Shown one piece after another: positions 1 to 9,984 of a stretch of DNA of 33,843 nt (position 1 is its first letter; the number at the start of each line of letters is the position of its first letter). The stretch lies in the NCBI RefSeq assembly GCF_000003815.2, contig NW_023365618.1, positions 93,417 through 127,259 of the forward strand, in the 5' to 3' direction. Under the pieces are notes generated by a model. The model searched no databases, was not told the origin of the DNA, and saw nothing but the letters and a program-made list of their open reading frames with translations. Made by a program: the position numbers and the translations under genes. The stretch is from Branchiostoma floridae (taxonomy: Eukaryota; Chordata; Leptocardii; Amphioxiformes; Branchiostomatidae).

Positions 1-465
1 GTGTGGGGTTGTGTGGTGTTGTGGGGGGTCGTGTATGTGGTGTCGAGTGATTTCTTGTGTCGTTGTGTGGTTTCTTGTGTCGATGTGTGGGGTCGTGTAA
101 CGTTATGTGGGATCGTGTGTCGTTGTGTGGGGTCAAATGGCGTGGGGTACGTATGGTGATGTGGCGTTGTGTCGGGTTGCGTGGCGTTGATTGGGATCGT
201 GTGGCGTTGTGAGGGTTTGTGTGGCCTTGTGTGGCATTTTTGTGGGGTTGTGTGGCATTTGTGTGGGATCTTGTAGCATTTTTGTGGGGTGGTGTTGCAT
301 ATGTGTGGGATTGTGTGGCATTTGTGTAGGGTGGTGTGACATTTGTGTGGGATCGTCTGGCATTTCAGTGTGTGCGGTCGTGTGGCATTTGTGGGGGGTT
401 GTGTGCGGTCGTGTGGCATTTGTGTGGGGTCGCATCGCATTTATGTGGGACTGCGTGTCTTAATG
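1..465. repeat. GT-rich minisatellite
   Basis: Degenerate tandem array built from units of about 20-25 bp such as GTGTGGCATTTGTGTGGGAT and GTGTGGGGTCGTGTGG. It runs off the left edge of the window and ends near the ATTTATGTGGGACTGCGTGT stretch. Open frames on both strands through the array come from its biased composition (Cys/Val/Gly-rich on +, His/Pro/Thr-rich on -) and show no domain. Confidence 0.85.
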
Positions 466-983
466 GTAGGGTGTTTAGCCTAGAACCCAGTGCTGGGTTC
501 AGATCCGCTTATTGATACGTCACCGATCGATTACGACCTCGAGAAATGCACTTTACACACCTTTCCTCACTCTACTCATCTCGGATGAGAATGAGTACCT
601 AGCTAGCTTCGATGAGAGACATTTCTCGGATAGGACGTTAAATGAAGGTACCAGAAATACTCCATCATATTTATCGAAAAGTGTAGGGGTTCTTCACGGT
701 GTGAGTCTTACAGTCTGGTCCACTCCAATAACCCGCACAAGTTTGTACTTTGCCCCTAATGAGTTATTTGGGATCGAGCGTTACTGATATGGATGTATAT
801 ACATCGACCGACCATATTGTAATAAAAGAAGAAATAATATCGTTTTTCTTATCGTGGAAAATATGATTAACAACTTCTTGAAAGATTTGCATTGATTGGT
901 GGTTACTGTGACTGTGACATATCATACAAAATTGATGCCCCCCCCCCCCCCCCCCTGGGAGGACATTATCGTCAGCAAACAAG
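466..983. other. Non-coding 5' flank of the cholinesterase gene with poly-C tract
   Basis: No gene is visible. The stretch resembles dispersed repeat DNA in its 500-780 part. A homopolymer of 18 C lies at 938-955, 28 bp before the cholinesterase start codon, so it would fall in the 5' UTR or core promoter. No clear TATA box is seen. Confidence 0.5.
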
Positions 984-1222
984 ATGATTGGAATTCTAGC
1001 AGCCATCTTCGCTGTACCGGTGCTGTTTAACGTACAAGCTGTGACGGCAGCGGCAGATGTGACGGCCCCCGCTGGAAAAATGGCCGGGCTGGAACAGGAC
1101 GTACTGGGAACGACGGTTAACGCCTTCCTGGGGATCCCGTTCGCTAAGCCGCCAATAGGAGAACGGCGATTCAAACGTGCTGAGCCCAAGGAACCATGGG
1201 ACGGGATACACCAGGCAACACG
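984..1222 (+). CDS. Cholinesterase exon 1: signal peptide and N-terminal core
   Basis: The ATG at 984 is followed by a hydrophobic leader (ILAAIFAVPVLFNV) and then the family block AFLGIPFAKPPIGERRF. The donor GTACAA at 1223 leaves two bases of an Arg codon, completed by the first base of exon 2, giving EPWDGIHQATR-LPNACSQQ. Reading past the donor adds only a meaningless tail and a stop at 1262. Confidence 0.9.
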
Positions 1223-4200
1223 GTACAATGGGTCTTCACAATTTTGCCATATGTTACGCTAATTCACTTTTATCCTCAGAGAAACCAATTATCATTGTTT
1301 CAAAAACAGAGTGTTTAGTATCACGGAAGGTCATCTGTGTTCAGCTTTGTAGTAATCATAGTGCAATGCTAAACTTCCTTCCAACACAAAGGTAGTACTA
1401 CTACTTTAGTATACACGGACCAAATTTTCAACGACGACGGTCGCCTTCTTCATATCAATACTGATGACCAATCACATCAGCACGTAATCTCGCGAAATGT
1501 GCATACACGTGATATTATTAACACGTAATCTTGCAGAACGTTACGTCAGCAATTGGTCAAAAGTACTAGGAAGTTTATACCGTCCATCGTATCTGTTCTG
1601 TGATGGCCGGAATGCCCTGATGTACTAGTAAATGGCCCTTATCTTATACCTCTTACAGAGGAGTCCTGTTCAGTGTCTACTATTTTGAATTTGTCCAGTA
1701 CAACGATATGACACGGTGATTATCAATACCATTAATTAGTAAACGTACAGTGGTTTCAAATTGAATTTTTAACGTACATTATTCATTTCTTCATACCTTG
1801 TGTTCTTAAATCCAACAGACTACCCAACGCCTGCAGTCAACAATTGTACGAGGACGAATATTACCTGTGGGCATTGAACACACCAGTTAGCGAGGATTGT
1901 CTGTACCTGAACGTTTGGCAACCAACCCCTGTCCCTACAGGAGCCGCTGTGATGGTCTGGATATATGGAGGAGGATTTCAAACGTAGGAGTAAGCCCTTT
2001 CGAGTGCGCATGCGCACAGGGATTCTGGGTAATATGGCACAGGGATTTTGGGTAATATGTCAGAGGTGAAAGCCCCTGAGATATATTGGTCTCGTCTCGA
2101 CTAGCTAGTTTTTTTATCTGCGTATGTTCAGACAGTGGTGGCGCTTGCAAAATGGTGGAATGTTGACAGCCAGGGCCTTCACATTTGACATGTTACCCAG
2201 AATTTCTGTCTCCTGTGCATGCGTGCTCGATTTATTTTTAGCGAATGATGGTACGATTTATTTTTAGCGAATGATGGTATAAATGTGTGTTCAATGGTTT
2301 CAATACGATGTAAATATATCAACCATGATTCATAATATAACAACTGTATTGATGTTCTTAACCGCGAATGAAGTAATCAAATAACATCAAACATGTTTGC
2401 CATCATAAAATGTGCTGAAATTGTAAGTAATTTACCAAATTTATGTTTCAAGATAACGTGGTGTGTGGGATTGAAAATAATGTACATATTCAATGCCTGT
2501 TACAAGGCTGTTAGTCAACAAGCAATCTTTAACTCAGACTGCAATTACATTATTTGATGATGGCTATAATAATAACAATGATAATGCATTTTGCTCATAT
2601 GCGTGTTACCATTATACGTAATGAATAAGCTTGCAGTTTATCTATCAATTAATTAATTCACATTATAAGCAGAATTGCAATTCATCAATTCATCTGAGCC
2701 TTCAGGTACAATTTTGAAAGTAAAATACAGTTATTCATTTGTTTCACTTTCTAAAACTTTTCAAACTCAGGGGTTCGTCTTCAGTTGCTACTTATGATGG
2801 AAGATACCTAGCGGCAACCGAAGGTGTGATAGTTGTGGGGATAAACTATCGGGTCAGCACACTAGGTTTCCTGTATGCCGGTACTGAAGACGCACCTGGG
2901 AACGTTGGTCTTACGGACCAGGTCTTGGCACTACAGTGGGTACAGGACAACATCGCATCATTCGGAGGAGATCCTTCCAAAGTGACACTTTTTGGGGAAA
3001 GCGCTGGAGGAATCAGCATTGGGTACCATCTGATGTCTCCAGGCAGTTGGACTCTTTTCAGTCGGGCTATACTACAGAGTGGGACGGCTCTTATGGACTG
3101 GGGACGCGATTCTAAAACTGACGCATACGATAAAACAGTGAGTTTTGCTCAAACGCTCGGGTGTCCCACAGAACGCGGCGAAATGCTGGTGTGTCTTCGG
3201 AACAAGGACGGGCAACATCTTGTAAACACCTCGGTCTTGGGATACACAGCATTCTATCCTGTCTTAGATGGGAGTTTCATTCCTCTTAACCCGCCCGTTG
3301 CCTTGGAAAATGGGGCATTCAAGAAAGCAGACATTCTTCTTGGTTCCAACGAAAACGAAGGTACCTACTTCTTTGTTGTTGACGAATCGCCCGGCTTCAG
3401 CGAGGGTACGGAAAGCCTTATCACCAAGGAGCAGTTTCTTGAGGGGATTCCGTACAACGTTCCTGTGTTGAACGACTTCGCCGTTGACGCTGCAGCCTTT
3501 CAGTATACCAAGTGGGAGGAGCTGGACGGAGAAGCAATGTACCGTGACGCATTGGATTCTCTGTACGGCGATTTTTACTTCATTTGCCCGGACGTCAACA
3601 CTGGTCGTGCCCATGTTACGACTAGAGCATCGGTCTACATGTACCGGTTCGCCCACCGGGCCTCGATCTCTACCTTCCCGCCCTGGATGGGAGTGATCCA
3701 CGGTGAGGAGTTACCGTTTGTGTTCGGTCTACCCCTGGATCCAGCGTACGTTTTCAACGAGGAGGAAAAAGTGCTAACTCGCAGGATGATGCGGCACTGG
3801 GCAAATTTTGCCAAAACAGGGTATTTCTTTTCAAATTACTTTATCAATTAGGCCTTGTTAATTTGATTATCTGGATGACATTTTATGGCAATCTCCAAAT
3901 TTATTCAAGCGATGAATAAAAAAAAAACGTTGCCTTTATTGTAAACTCTATTAGTGGTTACGAAGGTTAAACAAATGAATAAAAACACAGAATGTTGTAT
4001 ACTTAAATTTTGTTCATCACATATTTTTTTTTACCTTTCAATGAATAATAGCAATCTTAAGTATCTGAATTTCGATATGTTTGCAATCTACATCATATAT
4101 TTGCACATTTTACAGCTGCCTTTGTGTTATTTACAGTATGGTTGAATACGTTTTTATAAACGGTAGAAAATTGATGCGCGTGTGGATATCATTCACATGA

Positions 4201-4826
4201 TCAAATCAACATGGTCTCATAGTTGATTAGATTAATCATTATCAGGAATGTTTGTAAGCTATTGTTTAAATTGTTTCAACAGCTTTTCCAACCTTCTTCC
4301 CGAATACTGACCAACCCATTTCAGATATATGATCTTACGATTGGCATTAGCCAAGGGTGAATGCATTATTATCTCCAAAAAATTGGAGATATAGTTTTGG
4401 GTGTGTCTGTCTGTTTGTCTGTATTTCCGGATTTTTGTAGTGAGCATATCTGAAGAACCTCTGGATGGATTACGATGATATTTGGCATGTAAGTAGATGT
4501 TGTGAAGACGAAGGTCAAGGTTTTGGCCCCCTGGTATGTGATATTCCGTTTTTTTTGTGTGTCTTATTCGGAGCTGTTTTGTCTACAGTTATCCTTTTTG
4601 GAGGTTAAAACATTTGACTAATATTTCTCCAGGAATCCAAATGACATCGGCGAGAATATATGGAGTACATTTAACGAGACTGTAGGAGGATATCTGGTGC
4701 TTGACAACCTCGATGCCCGGATGTTGGCCGGTCCGAGCACAGTGAACTGTGCTTTCTGGGACAACTACGTGAAACCACTCATGAACAAGACAGGTAGGCG
4801 GACCTTAGTTATCTTAATATTGTATG

Positions 4827-4895
<69 letters not shown>

Positions 4896-5439
4896 ATGTG
4901 TGTGCGCGTGTGTGTTTGTAACAGTAGAACCCCTGAATGCTTTACAATAAAATTTTGTAGATGGTTAGGTGCTGGGAAGACGAAGGTCAAGGTCGATTTT
5001 GAGCTCCTAGTGTGTGACCTTGGTGCATGCAGCAGAAGTGACGTGTGTTTTATAACTTTTAATGAAACCTGTTAGAGTCTTGTTATGGTCTTAAATCTTG
5101 GGTGTAAAAAAGGGGGCGTATGTTTAGGCTCTAAGCATGTCACTCAAGAACTGCAGGGACTTTTTGCTAAAGCTCTTTCAAGGAGTAAAACTAAACAAAG
5201 GAACTTCGTTTTGTGTCGCTACATTTAGTTGCGTTTGTTGTAAGATATGTTCTTTTATTTTATTTTATTTTACATTACATTATTCCTTTTTTACAGAGGC
5301 TTTAAAGAGTGGCGTGGGGATGCCCAGTCCATGTGACAGTACTTCTGCAGCACCGGGAAATTACCACACAGGAAGACTTGAGATGGTCCTGACGATTTTT
5401 ACACTGGTTATCGTACAGCTTGCCATTTCGAATGATTAG
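984..5439 (+). CDS. Cholinesterase (acetyl/butyrylcholinesterase family), five coding exons
   Basis: Exons 984-1222, 1819-1983, 2771-3820, 4633-4793 and 5297-5439 join in frame to 1758 nt, 585 residues plus stop, the usual cholinesterase length. All introns are GT-AG. The product is a secreted or GPI-linked alpha/beta-hydrolase that hydrolyses choline esters. Visible are a signal peptide (about 1-23), choline-binding Trp97 ahead of the SEDCLYLNVW block, oxyanion-hole GGG 130-132, nucleophile Ser212 in GESAGG, Glu331 in NENEG and His445 in GVIHGEE. Cysteine pairs 85/107, 266/276 and 407/524 match the three conserved loops. Cys551 could link subunits, and the last 20 or so residues form a hydrophobic tail. 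The Trp and the YVKPL-type C-terminus favour a true cholinesterase over a general carboxylesterase. The acyl pocket is atypical (see findings). Confidence 0.93.
1411..1480 (-). repeat. Fragment of a dispersed repeat in cholinesterase intron 1
   Basis: On the minus strand this reads GAAGAAGGCGACCGTCGTCG followed by TTGAAAATTTGGTCC, with a short self-complementary GCGAC/GTCGT core. I recall this kind of string as common in lancelet sequence, but copy number cannot be judged here. The rest of intron 1 (1223-1818) shows nothing else I recognise. Confidence 0.3.
1819..1983 (+). CDS. Cholinesterase exon 2: choline-binding Trp and oxyanion loop
   Basis: Acceptor TTAAATCCAACAG precedes A-CTA. The exon encodes LPNACSQQ, the choline-site segment YLWALNTPVSEDC and VMVWIYGGGFQ. 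The donor is GTAGGAGT at 1984. Using the GTAAG-like site further right would add two in-frame stops, so the earlier GT is preferred. Confidence 0.9.
1984..2770. other. Cholinesterase intron 2 with short tandem duplications
   Basis: AT-rich intron. It holds a 26-bp unit (CGATTTATTTTTAGCGAATG and six more bases) repeated perfectly at 2228-2253 and 2254-2279, and an imperfect 23-bp duplication of CACAGGGATTCTGGGTAATA near 2014-2060. Nothing coding is seen. Confidence 0.7.
2771..3820 (+). CDS. Cholinesterase exon 3: catalytic core
   Basis: This large exon carries Ser212, Glu331 and His445, so the whole triad lies in one exon. The acceptor CTTTTCAAACTCAG starts it with one base completing Thr135. 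It ends after ANFAKTG with donor GTATTTC at 3821. The open frame continues about 10 codons into the intron and then stops. Two of the three conserved disulfide loops begin here (Cys266/276, Cys407). Confidence 0.93.
3821..4632. other. Cholinesterase intron 3 with hairpin-led repeat
   Basis: AT-rich intron. From about 4361 to 4545 it carries a dispersed repeat that begins with a 9-bp hairpin (4370-4378 / 4383-4391, loop AAAA) followed by GTCTGTCTGTTTGTCTG and a GAAGACGAAGGTCAAGGT motif. The last motif recurs in intron 4 at about 4976. Confidence 0.6.
4633..4793 (+). CDS. Cholinesterase exon 4: third disulfide and C-terminal core
   Basis: Acceptor ATTTCTCCAG. The exon encodes NPNDIGENIW, a helix-rich stretch and VNCAFWDNYVKPLMNKT. 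Cys524 is expected to pair with Cys407 of exon 3. The donor GTAGGCG at 4794 leaves one base (phase 1). Confidence 0.88.
4829..4894. repeat. (GT)n microsatellite
   Basis: About 33 uninterrupted GT dinucleotides inside cholinesterase intron 4, followed by a short interrupted GT stretch to about 4915. This is a likely polymorphic marker. The rest of intron 4 (to 5296) is AT-rich with no coding signal. Confidence 0.95.
5297..5439 (+). CDS. Cholinesterase exon 5: C-terminal peptide with Cys and hydrophobic tail
   Basis: Acceptor CCTTTTTTACAG. It encodes EALKSGVGMPSPCDSTSAAP, then a hydrophobic run ending QLAISND and a TAG stop. Cys551 followed by a small-residue/Ser-rich spacer and a hydrophobic end resembles the GPI-signal (H-type) C-terminus of acetylcholinesterases. 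A short transmembrane anchor is the alternative. No AATAAA lies in the 110 bp before the mariner insertion; the next on this strand is at 6837-6842. Confidence 0.85.
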
Positions 5440-5554
5440 TTTGAATTCGTTATGTAGCCTTGAAAACTCCCTCCCCCTATCATCACCAGCGCATTTATAT
5501 TGATAGACGCATGTGCACTGTACCCGTCCCAAATATTATCTAGTTACAGACATA

Positions 5555-6132
5555 CGAGGGGCGTGCAATTAGTAATGGTCCTGACCCATTTCCCATAGCA
5601 GGAGATTAATGAAACTTGGCACAGTTATTAGTCTTTCTCTTCATAGGAATCACCCAGAGTTATGCATTTCTCCCATCGTTTGATGCAGCTCTGGACACCG
5701 ATTTTGTAGGACACCCCAGGTTCGTCCTCCAACTGATGCCTCATCAATGGCAGAAGAGGGACGACCAGGTCTGGGAGCTGTTTCCACAGACTTCCAACCA
5801 CGTTTGAATTCAGGATGCCAGCGTTTTACAAGGTCATATGATGGGGCATCATCACCATAAGTTTCATTTATTTCATCAAAAGTCTTCTTTGGTGTGCGTC
5901 CTTTCAAATACAAAAACCGGATCACTGCGCGACACTCAACTGGTTCCATTTCACACCTGGTCCATTTCGCACCTGACTAAGTTCAAACACCAGTAAATCA
6001 GAAACCACAATTAGTTCAGAGCTGTCTTTTGCAACATAACCCATAGAGATATGAATTATTACACAGACAAAATTTCATTTAGATCAGACAACTGGAAGTG
6101 GGTCAGGACCATTACTTATTGCACGCCCCTCG
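5555..6132 (-). mobile_element. Internally deleted mariner (Tc1/mariner) element
   Basis: 578 bp flanked by TA duplications (5553-5554 and 6133-6134). The terminal inverted repeats start CGAGGGGCGTGCAAT and match at about 36 of 38 positions over the first 38 bp. On the minus strand inside it, a fragment of mariner transposase remains. A full-length element is about 1.3 kb, so more than half is missing and this copy cannot move itself. Confidence 0.92.
5650..5949 (-). pseudogene. Mariner transposase fragment (N-terminal helix-turn-helix)
   Basis: The 100-residue frame contains RAVIRFLYLKGRTPKKTFDE, then YGDDAPSYDLVKRWHPEFKR and a following RPGRPS. This is the paired helix-turn-helix region that binds the terminal repeats in mariner transposases and in SETMAR-type proteins. 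After about residue 75 the sequence no longer matches the family, and the DD34D catalytic core is absent, consistent with an internal deletion. It is not expected to be functional. Confidence 0.88.
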
Positions 6133-8361
6133 TAATTATCTTCTAATGACTTCTTATGTAAACAACTTTTTCTTTGTCTAAAATGCTTTATATATATAGC
6201 ATTCCAAAGCAATAAGCGGCTTATATAACAGCTAATAGATACAGAAGATTTGCATAACCTTGAAAACGCCTCTCCCACATTCTCTCCCCAAGGCTTCACA
6301 TTGGTAGGCCCTTGAAAGTTTGTTAGGCCTACATCATGTTACTTGTAGCAAAAAACTATGTAATACCATAGCCTACGTACCCTTTGTTCATGCGCACACT
6401 ATTACACCAGTTTGATAACTACATTGTTCTTGACTTCTGACATAGGGGTAAGAGATGTCGCTACAGTTAGTGTTAGTTCCGTGCCCAGTCCTATGTCGCC
6501 TTGCAGTGTCACTGAGGAAAATCGTTAGAATAGTATGCTAATGAGGACAAGAAGTAAGAGCCATTATCAAGAGACAGCATACTTAGCGTACGAAAACGTT
6601 TTGTGTTTAAAAATGAACTGCAGTAATATTTTGACAAAATGAAGAGTGTTTTCCCGTAACCTTTTGTCAAGCTACTTGCATGCAATACCATACCGCAAGG
6701 CAGAGAGTATTGTGTGCAATTAAAAAAAAAAAACTAAATCTACTTTATTTTTCCGCCAGGTCATCAACATTTCTATAGACAGCTAATATAATAACACAGT
6801 TTCCTGCTCTGAGTAGTTTCTGACAGAAAAAGAAGAAATAAAAAGAAGAGACCACTAAAACAACGTGTTATCCCGTGGGAAGCACTGAGGCATGCACTGC
6901 TGCCCTGTGGTCAGTGAAATATGCAGAAATGCCAAAGACGCAGACCGAAGGTCAAACAGTGTTTAACCAGTTTACCTGTATGGTCAGATATACAGCACAG
7001 ATTCAGACGGAGGGTGAACCTAGCCGATGACAGACCGACAACAAAACGCTTCTGTAAGTGCACTAGTCCTTGTACACTAACAATATCATTTGATAATTGC
7101 AATTTTAAAATATTTTGTCAAAAAGTTCTTCAAAAGACGAGAAAACTATGTTTTAGCCTGTTATTAGGTTGCATTCTACTTACGAAAGTATTCATAAGCC
7201 TTTTGGGTTGTGTCATGTTGTTCTTGAACGATTCTGACCGGATTAAGCATGTTAACACTTGACCAAAATATAAAAATATTATGACCGCATCAACTGCCAT
7301 TTTTGTACTTCAAATTTCATTTGAAACTTCCTTTTTCGATGTCATTATAACGTGTTAACACCTACGGCCTCGTTAATATGATTATATAGATGACATTCAC
7401 GCACGCATCAATTTTCGTCCGTTTCCAAAAATTGAACAAATTCCACCATGCTTTAAATCGTACAAAGCAGCTCAAAAAGGAGCAAATGCATGTCGTAGAT
7501 CATAAGAAATATATTTTGAAAAAAATACACTAATGTTAACGTCATTTCAACCGTAAAAGAAGAAAAAAGAAGAGAAGAAGTAAAAACAAAAATCAATAAT
7601 GTATTTCCGTTATTTAATGCTATGTGTTCATATTGTTAAGTTTTTCAGACCACTTAGATTTCATTATGAATGGTAGTTTTGGGGCCAAACTATTTTTTCA
7701 ATCGCCCTTGCATGGGTTTTGGATTTAATTAAATCCATGTAATTAAATAAACATGATCTAATTCAAGACTAAGAGGAATGGCTTCGTGTCGTTGTCCTAC
7801 CAAGATGAATCTGGTCAATTTTAGTGGTTGGACATAGTCGTATGTGTTGGTGTAAGGTACTAGTAGGCGTCAGGTTGGGTGGGTACAATTTTGCCGAAGC
7901 AATATTTTTCCTAAACATCTATCTTTATTATGTTAACGAAGGCCAGACGTCCATGTAATAAGAAACGCCAAAAACGAGTTCGAACGGAGAGTTACAGATG
8001 TTACATATCAGAGAATGTACAATCCCACCATCAACAGTTTAAAGGAACGTAATGGAACTTTATGGCTCTTTGGGATCTGGTCCTTCGTGTCGTTAGTGGA
8101 TTAAATCTTACAATCTGATCTAGAAATGGTGATGGTCACCTGTTATGTCAATCATTCCCCCAATGTGGTAAATGTCAGTAAATAAACAAGCAAACAGAGT
8201 ACATCCGGCATGCATGTTTATTTGCTAAATAATCGCCTTTCAAGGATACCGGCATTTTTTTGCCAACTTGCAAAATACATTGTTCGGGGCCAAGGACATT
8301 CGGTGTTGCGCCTTGTATATATTACTTCACTAAGGTATAAAAAGACGAACTTACCCGTTTA

Positions 8362-8563
8362 TTAACGCTATTCAAACGAGTGAAGGGGCGGGCTTTGAGG
8401 ATTGTTTCAACTTTCATGTCGCATAATACCCCAAAGGCTTACGCTACAGCCACCAGATTTCATTGTGACATTTGCTATAATTTAGTTGACAACAATTTTA
8501 CAAAATTTGTAAAGTTTTTAATTTTTTCGTGTTGCCAAAAATACCCGGTCTGAGAGAGGTTAA
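8362..8563 (+). mobile_element. Short TTAA-flanked MITE remnant
   Basis: TTAA sits at both ends (8362-8365 and 8560-8563). The body shares blocks with the larger element at 16459-17405: GGCTTACGCTA followed by GCCACCA, a CAACAATTTTACAAAATTTG-like block, TTTTCGTGTTGCCA and CCCGGTCTGA near the right end. It looks like a much shortened and diverged member of the same piggyBac-type family. Confidence 0.65.
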
Positions 8564-9554
8564 ACCGCTGCTATTTCATGCTTAATTAATATCATACATG
8601 TAGTAAGAAGGATCAAATGTTGTCATTGAATGAATGCGGGTATGAGAATATGCTGGTCCTGCGGACTGAAACTCCCTTGACCTTTTCGTATAGCCCAAAG
8701 GTTCATTTATAAACATATTAGGAGAGTCTTAGTAAACAAGCTATTTAATATTACATTTTCTGCTGTGACACATGCAAGGTCAGTACTGAGTAGCCTGATT
8801 AAATCTCGCTTATAGCAGCCCGCCCAACATCCGCCGGCCAACTATTAGCTTGATGGAGAATGGCCACAAGCCAGGGGAACTGGGTTTTCCATATATGGAT
8901 AATGTATGTAATTGTCATCACAGCCCACCACAGCCTGGCTTTTGGTTGCTAGGGACTGGGTTGGGTTGCTATGTGGTGATTGACAGCATCACACCTCTTA
9001 TCTGTACACATGTTGTTGATCTTCTGTGCCACCAGTGCTGATGGTGGGAACAGCCAACTATGTATACACAGTTCTATTGTCTTTCTGATTGTTAACTAAC
9101 CGTTACACCAAGCTGAATATAACCTCCTTGGTTACACCGAAGAAGGAATGTGAAAAGTGCTCTACATAGAATGGCATTCTTTTAGATAAATGTGCCTGTG
9201 GCAGAACTTTTGATGGGACAATATAATAATCTCACAACCAGGCAAAATAATAGTTCCAGGAAGCAGCGTCTGCGCTTCAAGACTCCTTCAAGTTTCTTGA
9301 CCCCCCCCCCCCCCCCACACACACACAAGATGTTGTTTTTCCAACACAACCATGCTTCTGCTCCCATGGGACCTTCACACAGAGAACCATAGCCTGCACA
9401 GACAATGGAGAGGCATCTTGCCCGCCCACCGTCTGGGCTTTGGAGACATGCTAATTAACCGGTTTCCACGGTAAAGGGGGCTTGACCAAAATCCTGGCCT
9501 GCCATTGGTGTTGGTATTTTCTACAACAGTTCCCCCAGCTTATAGCTGTTGGAG

Positions 9555-9606
9555 CACAAACTCCGCGGGGAGGGGCCAGTTACAGCCCTGGACAGCGGAG
9601 TTTGTG
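9555..9606. repeat. 12-bp perfect inverted repeat upstream of the UGT gene
   Basis: CACAAACTCCGC (9555-9566) and its exact complement GCGGAGTTTGTG (9595-9606) are separated by 28 bp. They lie about 380 bp before the UGT start codon. This could be a decayed transposon core or a paired regulatory site; nothing decides between them. Confidence 0.6.
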
Positions 9607-9984
9607 TTACACAGACTAAGTACTGAGTATATGCATTTGGAAAACATACAAAAGGCAATGACTATCCGTACACATCTTGAGTTATTCATCTCCTAATTTT
9701 AAAAAGAATCGATCCCTGCAGTTCAAGAAAGCCGCTAAGGGGCGCAAACTTCTAAAACTCTATCAATTATCATTTTTTTCTGAATTATGAATGTCACATG
9801 TTTGAATAGCTCTATCATGCTCTTGTCGCTCACGCAAGCGTACACTAACGAGCGAAAGGATTCAACATTCCTTGACATCATCGATTGTTCATGTATTTTG
9901 CAGTTACAACGGTGAGGAACATCTCTGCGTTAGAAGAAGTAGTAGGCATCCTTCCATCTCTGCGTTAACCAATAAGAATATACC

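Larger units (their letters stand above)
6133..9984. other. Gene-poor spacer between cholinesterase and UGT genes
   Basis: About 3.8 kb without a convincing gene; open frames are short and lack domain signatures. Contents seen: an A-rich tract at 6722-6734, an AATAAA at 6837-6842 that could serve the cholinesterase transcript, a TTAA-flanked element remnant at 8362-8563, a C tract near 9301-9316, a 12-bp hairpin at 9555-9606 and a dispersed-repeat fragment at 9715-9750. The last 400 bp presumably hold the UGT promoter; no TATA box stands out. Confidence 0.6.

Noticed and set aside
133-463. Frames of 90-100 codons rich in Cys/Val or His/Pro/Thr
   Set aside because: Translation products of a GT-rich minisatellite; composition only, no domain.
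512-787. 91-codon frame upstream of the cholinesterase
   Set aside because: No recognisable domain, and the region looks like dispersed repeat DNA; left as non-coding.
3264-3701. 145-codon antisense frame inside cholinesterase exon 3
   Set aside because: Shadow of a conserved coding exon; no family resemblance.
4697-5075. Frames running through the GT microsatellite
   Set aside because: Read-through of exon 4 into the intron plus simple-repeat Cys-Val translation; the donor at 4794 and acceptor at 5296 give the better gene model.
6921-7262. 113-codon plus-strand frame in the spacer
   Set aside because: Low-complexity hydrophobic end, no family resemblance, no splice or promoter support.
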